A stretch of DNA of 8,503 nucleotides, from the NCBI GenBank assembly GCA_007120155.1, contig SKOF01000493.1, forward strand, positions 1-8,503, read 5' to 3'. The notes below the pieces were generated by a model. The model ran no database searches. It was not told the DNA's origin and saw only the letters and a list, made by a program, of their open reading frames with translations. The DNA is from Thioalkalivibrio sp. (GTDB lineage: Bacteria; Pseudomonadota; Gammaproteobacteria; Ectothiorhodospirales; Ectothiorhodospiraceae). Of this stretch, positions 5,421 to 8,503 are shown piece after piece (the stretch's first letter is position 1; each line of letters begins with the position of its first letter). The position numbers and the translations under genes are program-made.

Positions 5421-5651
5421 GGCTGTTGCCTCACTCGGGTGGGTTGCGGCGAACGGCGGGCGCTGATTCCGGAAGCCCGCAGGGCGCTTTGCAGGGCAGA
5501 GTCGCATCCTGCATATAGTCAGAGTGGAGATGGGGGCGCGCGGTTCCGGCCTCCGGACCGTGCCTGCAGCGCATGGATCGCCGGCGAGACATCAGTTCAG
5601 GCACGGGGAACAATGCCAGAGGCAGCGCCGGTCGAGCGCCCCGGGCCGTGC
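5421..5651. other. intergenic gap, permease to Asp-box protein
   Basis: No gene is seen. On the minus strand there is an AT-rich word TATATG (plus 5512-5517) that could serve as a -10 for the Asp-box protein gene, but nothing resembling a -35 lies at the right distance. A hairpin with 8 pairs and one bulge (CGGT-CCGG at 5541-5549 with CCGGACCG at 5553-5560) lies about 90 bases after the permease stop and lacks a U-tract. Confidence 0.4.
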
Positions 5652-6887
5652 TCACAACCCCAGGCGCAGGCCAAACAGCAGCTGATACAGGAGAAAGCCC
5701 GCGCTCAGCAACCCGCCGCACCACGGCACCCAGCGGGGCAGGTCCAGCCCGTCTGCACGCGGACCCTGCACGTGCTTGACGCGCAGCAGCGCGAAGTTGA
5801 TCAGCGAGAACAGCGCCAGGGTGATGATGCTGGTCAGCATCGCCAGCGACAGCAGGGGCAGGGCCAGCGCAAAGGCCAGGATCAGGCCTCCCACCACGGC
5901 CACGGCGCGCATCGGCGTCCGGCGGCGCGGTGAAAGCCGGTTGAGACCGTCCGGCAGCCAGCCCTGGCGGCTCATGCCGTAGAGCACCCGGCTGCCCTTG
6001 ATGATCTGGATCAGCGCCCCGTTCAGGACCGACACCACGCCGATCAGCCCCAGCACCACCGCCGGGTGGCCGGTCTGTTCGGTGTAGACGCGCGCCAGCG
6101 GGGCGTGGCTGGCGGCGAGTTCGGCGGCGGGCAGGGTCAGCACCACGGCCACCGCCACCACCAGATAAAACCCGGTGGTCACCAGCAGCGCGATGACGAT
6201 GGCACGCGGCATGGTGCGCTCGGGCATCCGCGTCTCTTCGGCGAGATTGACGATGTCCTCGAAGCCGATGTAGGCATAGAAGGCGACGAAGGCACCGAGC
6301 AGTATCCCCAGCCAGATGCCGCCCTGCGCGGCGGGCAGCAGCTCGGGCCAGCGTTGCGGCAGGGTGGCCAGATGCGGGCCGGCCGCCCAGATGACCAGGC
6401 ACAGCCCGACCATGCTGGCCAGCGTCATCAGCCCGGCGATGATGACCGATTCGTTGACCCCCCAGGCGGCGATGAGCGCAAGCGCGACCACCAGCGCGAC
6501 GATGGTCAGGACTTCGGGCAGCGGATAGAACACCTGCAGATAACCGATCGCGCCATGCACCAGTGTTGCGCTGGACACCACGCCGATGGCGATGATCGCA
6601 AGTCCCACCAGCTGCGAGATCCGCCGGCTGCCGAAGGCCTCGTGCACGTAGACCGCCTCGCCGGCGCACTTGGGGAAACGCGCCGCCAGTTCCGCGTAGG
6701 CCAGCGCGGAGAACACCGCAAGACCCGCGGCGAGCAGAAAGGCGACGGGGGTGAACATGCCGGCGAAGCCGGCCACCTTGCCGATCAGGACATAGATTCC
6801 CGCGCCGAGGATGGTGCCGATGCCGTAGAACGCGACAAGGGTCAGGTTGAGGCTGCGCTTGAGCGCGGTGTGCGGCGTCGCGGGCAT
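5652..6887 (-). CDS. APC-superfamily amino acid permease
   Basis: This 411-residue inner-membrane transporter is expected to move an amino acid with a cation or by exchange; the substrate cannot be read from the sequence. Helix 1 carries the unwound glycine motif GIGTILGAGIY (22-32) that binds the substrate backbone in this fold. The loop motif GFEDIVNLAEETRMPERTMPRAI (residues 208-230) is the APC consensus after helix 6. About 11 hydrophobic segments are visible (15-37, 42-62, 92-113, 125-145, 147-168, 190-213, 228-252, 276-298, 327-347, 349-369, 387-407), slightly short of the usual 12. MPATPHTALKRSLN is taken as the N-terminus because basic residues then lead into helix 1. No Shine-Dalgarno precedes it; an in-frame extension of 31 residues to 6980 looks non-native (Gly/Pro/Arg-rich). 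Its HIG1-domain neighbour upstream is 186 bases away. Confidence 0.93.
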   Translation of the reverse strand: MPATPHTALKRSLNLTLVAFYGIGTILGAGIYVLIGKVAGFAGMFTPVAFLLAAGLAVFSALAYAELAARFPKCAGEAVYVHEAFGSRRISQLVGLAIIAIGVVSSATLVHGAIGYLQVFYPLPEVLTIVALVVALALIAAWGVNESVIIAGLMTLASMVGLCLVIWAAGPHLATLPQRWPELLPAAQGGIWLGILLGAFVAFYAYIGFEDIVNLAEETRMPERTMPRAIVIALLVTTGFYLVVAVAVVLTLPAAELAASHAPLARVYTEQTGHPAVVLGLIGVVSVLNGALIQIIKGSRVLYGMSRQGWLPDGLNRLSPRRRTPMRAVAVVGGLILAFALALPLLSLAMLTSIITLALFSLINFALLRVKHVQGPRADGLDLPRWVPWCGGLLSAGFLLYQLLFGLRLGL

Positions 6888-7073
6888 GGCGCATTGTATC
6901 GCCGCGGCACGCAGGCCGGACAGCCGGCCGGGGAGTCTGCCGTTTTCGCGTTTGCAGTACGGCCCCGGTGGGCCCGGCAAAGGGAGGGAGGAATCGGCAG
7001 CCCGGAAGGCACAGACCTACTCATGCCCCCCGGTCACCGGGGCGCGTCGAACATCAGCGCCGGGCGTTTCTTC
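6888..7073. other. intergenic gap, HIG1 gene to permease
   Basis: It contains a near-perfect palindrome CCCCGGT-C-ACCGGGG (7028-7042) just past the HIG1 gene stop, and a second small hairpin (GGCCC 6961-6965, GGGCC 6970-6974). Neither has a U-tract. A minus-strand TACAAT (plus 6893-6898) lies only five bases before the permease ATG. Confidence 0.45.
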
Positions 7074-7271
7074 CTAGCCCAGGCGCATCAACAGCAGCAG
7101 CACGACGAGCAGGAGTGCGACCGCCTGCGCGATGACCCGCGCCGCCATCAGGTGATGGCTGTGTTCCCGGTCGAACTGCCCGCCATGGGCCATGGATGCC
7201 ACGCCGGTGATCAGCGTGGCGGCGGTGGCGACGACCGCGACCACCAGCAGCAGCATAAGCAGGGTATCCAT
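7074..7271 (-). CDS. HIG1-domain two-helix membrane protein
   Basis: This 65-residue protein has two membrane helices (about 3-25 and 43-62) joined by a polar loop MAHGGQFDREHSHH (27-40). The order helix, GxxSMARGGxF-like loop, then MxARVxxQ at the start of the second helix is the pattern of the HIG1 (hypoxia-induced gene 1) family. In mitochondria and some proteobacteria these small proteins associate with cytochrome oxidase. The signature R-x3-Q is kept (R45, Q49), while the usual R/H two residues before R45 is replaced by A43. ATG 7271 has an excellent Shine-Dalgarno (GGAGGTGA, eight bases from GGAGG to the start). A perfect FNR-type box lies about 140 bases upstream, which fits oxygen-linked control. 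No oxidase gene is in the window. The rest of the reading frame upstream (to 7355) is Gly/Pro-rich and not part of it. Confidence 0.85.
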   Translation of the reverse strand: MDTLLMLLLVVAVVATAATLITGVASMAHGGQFDREHSHHLMAARVIAQAVALLLVVLLLLMRLG

Positions 7272-7382
7272 CGGACTCACCTCCGGCCCGCCGGACCATC
7301 CGGCACCCAGGGCGGAAAACCATGCCTGTGCGCCGGATGGCCGGGCGGGCCTCAATGGGGATCATGCGGTCCCCGAGGAACC

Positions 7383-7388
7383 ACTACA
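7383..7388 (-). promoter_or_regulatory. possible -10 of FNR-dependent HIG1 promoter
   Basis: Minus-strand TGTAGT matches four of six bases of TATAAT. It is exactly where the -10 belongs if the FNR-type box (centre 7417.5) sits at -41.5 relative to a start at 7376. That would give a 105-base leader, containing a small hairpin (GGGGA 7357-7361, TCCCC 7370-7374). The second consensus base (A at -11) is missing, so the call is tentative. Confidence 0.35.
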
Positions 7389-7410
7389 TGACAAACGGCG
7401 GAGATGGGCG

Positions 7411-7424
7411 TTGATCTGGATCAA
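7411..7424. promoter_or_regulatory. perfect FNR/Anr-type binding site
   Basis: TTGATCTGGATCAA matches the FNR consensus TTGAT-N4-ATCAA at all ten defined positions. It lies in the 293-base gap upstream of the HIG1-domain gene (minus strand) and after the end of the right-hand partial gene, so the HIG1 gene is the only sensible target. Plain Crp sites have a different consensus (TGTGA-N6-TCACA). Confidence 0.75.
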
Positions 7425-7564
7425 GGAGGATGACGGTTTCCTGGGCGGGCCCGACATGCCGGAAGGATTGAAACACGCCAACCTGAGGGTGTTGCGCTGT
7501 TTCGCAGATGGAGGCGTGTGGAGCATCCCGAAGGCGGATAAGTGGTATGACCGCCATCCGCAAG

Positions 7565-8503
7565 CTATCCGTTCACCCCGAGAATACACGCCGTGATGCG
7601 TTCATCCGGATCGGGGAGCACGGGGAATTCCTGGAATTCCTCGATGATGCGCGGCCCCAGGGTCTGCTCGCCGGCGATCAGATCCCGGCGGATGTCCTTG
7701 AGCAGTAACGGCCGGTTGCGACGCTGCTTCAGGCGCTCGTACCAGACCGGGCGTATCAGGTCCAGCCACCGGGCCGCCACTTGGTCCCAGGCCGGCTGGC
7801 GCGCCGGCTCCGGAGTAGTCAGGCAGCGTAGCAGGGCATCGTAATGGTCCACGGCGTCCTGGTCCTGGCGGGCGGCGGCCTTGTCGATGTAACTGCGCAG
7901 AACCAGTTCCATTTCATCCAGGGCGCGCTGCTTCTTGCGCGGCAGCAGGGCCCGTTCGGCCCGGCCGAGTTGCCGGATGAAACCGGCGAGCACATCCGCC
8001 GCCCGCTGATCCATGGGCAGGTCCACGGCCTCGTGATTGAGCCGGTCGCGCAGGTGATCGCAGATGGGGCCCAGTTCCGCGATGGGCGCGGCATCCGGTC
8101 TCGCAAACAGGATCCAGTGGGGTGCATGGAAGCTGCCCCCGGAGAGACTGAAAAATGCCCAGGTCCTCTGGCTGCGCACCACGCTCACCCGTGCCACGGT
8201 CTGCCCGTCCATGCGCCGGTGCGCCTCGTAAGTGTCGTTCGGCACCAGCGCGTCTTCGCCCTGCACCAGTCGCCGCACCGGTTCAAAGGCGTCGCGGATG
8301 CCGTCCCACTCGGCCTCCCGGGCCTGTTCCTCATATTCCCGGATGATGGCCCGGGTGCTCACGGGCTTCTCCTTGTCGCCCAGCATCGCGGAGGGCAGGG
8401 GCATGTTGGAGCCCAACAGGCTCTCCACGGTCTCGTAGCGCTCCACGAAGCGCTCGTCCGAGGTCAGCGCGAACTCCGGTGCGTCCTGGGGCCACCAGGC
8501 CTC
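7565..8503 (-). CDS. C-terminal part of a large protein, possibly SNF2-type helicase (partial)
   Basis: The frame is open from the window's right edge to TAG at 7565, giving 312 residues without any start that looks genuine; a GTG at 8446 is internal. The visible end begins EAWWPQDAPEFALTSDERF and continues through VESLLGSNMPLPSAMLGDKE, then WAFFSLSGGSFHAPHWILFA and a long charged helical region (KKQRALDEMELVLRSYIDKA) to a basic stretch RLKQRRNRPLLLKDIRRDL. This style recalls the C-terminal tails of bacterial SNF2/DEAD helicases of nucleic-acid metabolism, but no helicase motif lies within the window, so the assignment is tentative. There is no signal peptide or membrane helix in the visible part, so it is probably cytoplasmic. 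The rest of the gene lies to the right of the window. Confidence 0.75.
   Translation of the reverse strand, partial: EAWWPQDAPEFALTSDERFVERYETVESLLGSNMPLPSAMLGDKEKPVSTRAIIREYEEQAREAEWDGIRDAFEPVRRLVQGEDALVPNDTYEAHRRMDGQTVARVSVVRSQRTWAFFSLSGGSFHAPHWILFARPDAAPIAELGPICDHLRDRLNHEAVDLPMDQRAADVLAGFIRQLGRAERALLPRKKQRALDEMELVLRSYIDKAAARQDQDAVDHYDALLRCLTTPEPARQPAWDQVAARWLDLIRPVWYERLKQRRNRPLLLKDIRRDLIAGEQTLGPRIIEEFQEFPVLPDPDERITACILGVNG

Noticed and set aside
5431..6894. 487-codon minus-strand frame overlapping the permease
   Set aside because: The composition is Arg/Ala/Gly-rich and lacks membrane helices or motifs; the permease in the other frame explains the sequence.
6066..7391. 441-codon plus-strand frame across permease and HIG1 gene
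   Set aside because: Gln/Asp/Arg/Gly-rich antisense frame with no domain, covering two well-supported minus-strand genes and the gap between them.
7460..7480. GGATTGAAACAC, resembling the 3' end of some CRISPR repeats
   Set aside because: Only one copy occurs; there is no repeat-spacer periodicity and no cas gene in the window.
7533..7562. Overlapping inverted repeats (GCGGAT/ATCCGC and GGCGG/CCGCC) after the right-hand partial gene
   Set aside because: Possible terminator, but the loop is long (16 bases or so) and there is no U-tract on the minus strand.

Overview
The window is GC-rich double-stranded bacterial DNA with dense coding and Shine-Dalgarno-led starts. The combination of a membrane AraC-type regulator, an FNR/Anr-type site, a sigma-32-type heat-shock promoter and a HIG1-family membrane protein suggests a high-GC proteobacterium, most likely a gammaproteobacterium. 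That placement is an inference from gene style only; no rRNA or other marker gene is present.

Left part (1-2070): a CBS-domain site-2 protease (M50 family, minus strand) and a small heat-shock protein (Hsp20, plus strand) are transcribed divergently from a 199-base gap. The gap carries a sigma-32-like promoter firing toward hsp20. A sigma-70-like promoter firing the other way overlaps it. The short hsp20 leader can fold into one long imperfect hairpin (1507-1564) that buries both the Shine-Dalgarno and the start codon. This looks like an RNA thermometer of a type that is neither ROSE nor fourU, and it is the most interesting element here. A strong intrinsic terminator closes hsp20.

Middle part (2120-5420): three minus-strand genes encode a secreted DUF6448-like protein with a histidine-rich tail, a seven-helix membrane protein fused to an AraC DNA-binding domain, and an exported Asp-box (BNR) beta-propeller protein of the F510_1955 glycosylhydrolase type. 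The gaps between them (285 and 307 bases) are long enough for separate promoters and hold inverted and direct repeats. The AraC upstream region also holds what looks like the first dozen codons of a lost CaiB/BaiF-type CoA-transferase gene.

Right part (5652-8503): an APC-superfamily amino acid permease, a 65-residue HIG1-domain two-helix membrane protein with a perfect FNR-type box upstream, and the C-terminal part of a large protein (possibly SNF2-type helicase related) that runs off the right edge. All are on the minus strand.

The theme that can be supported is envelope and stress adaptation: heat (Hsp20, membrane protease), low oxygen (HIG1 with FNR box) and periplasmic functions. No transposase, phage gene, CRISPR array, tRNA or rRNA was found.
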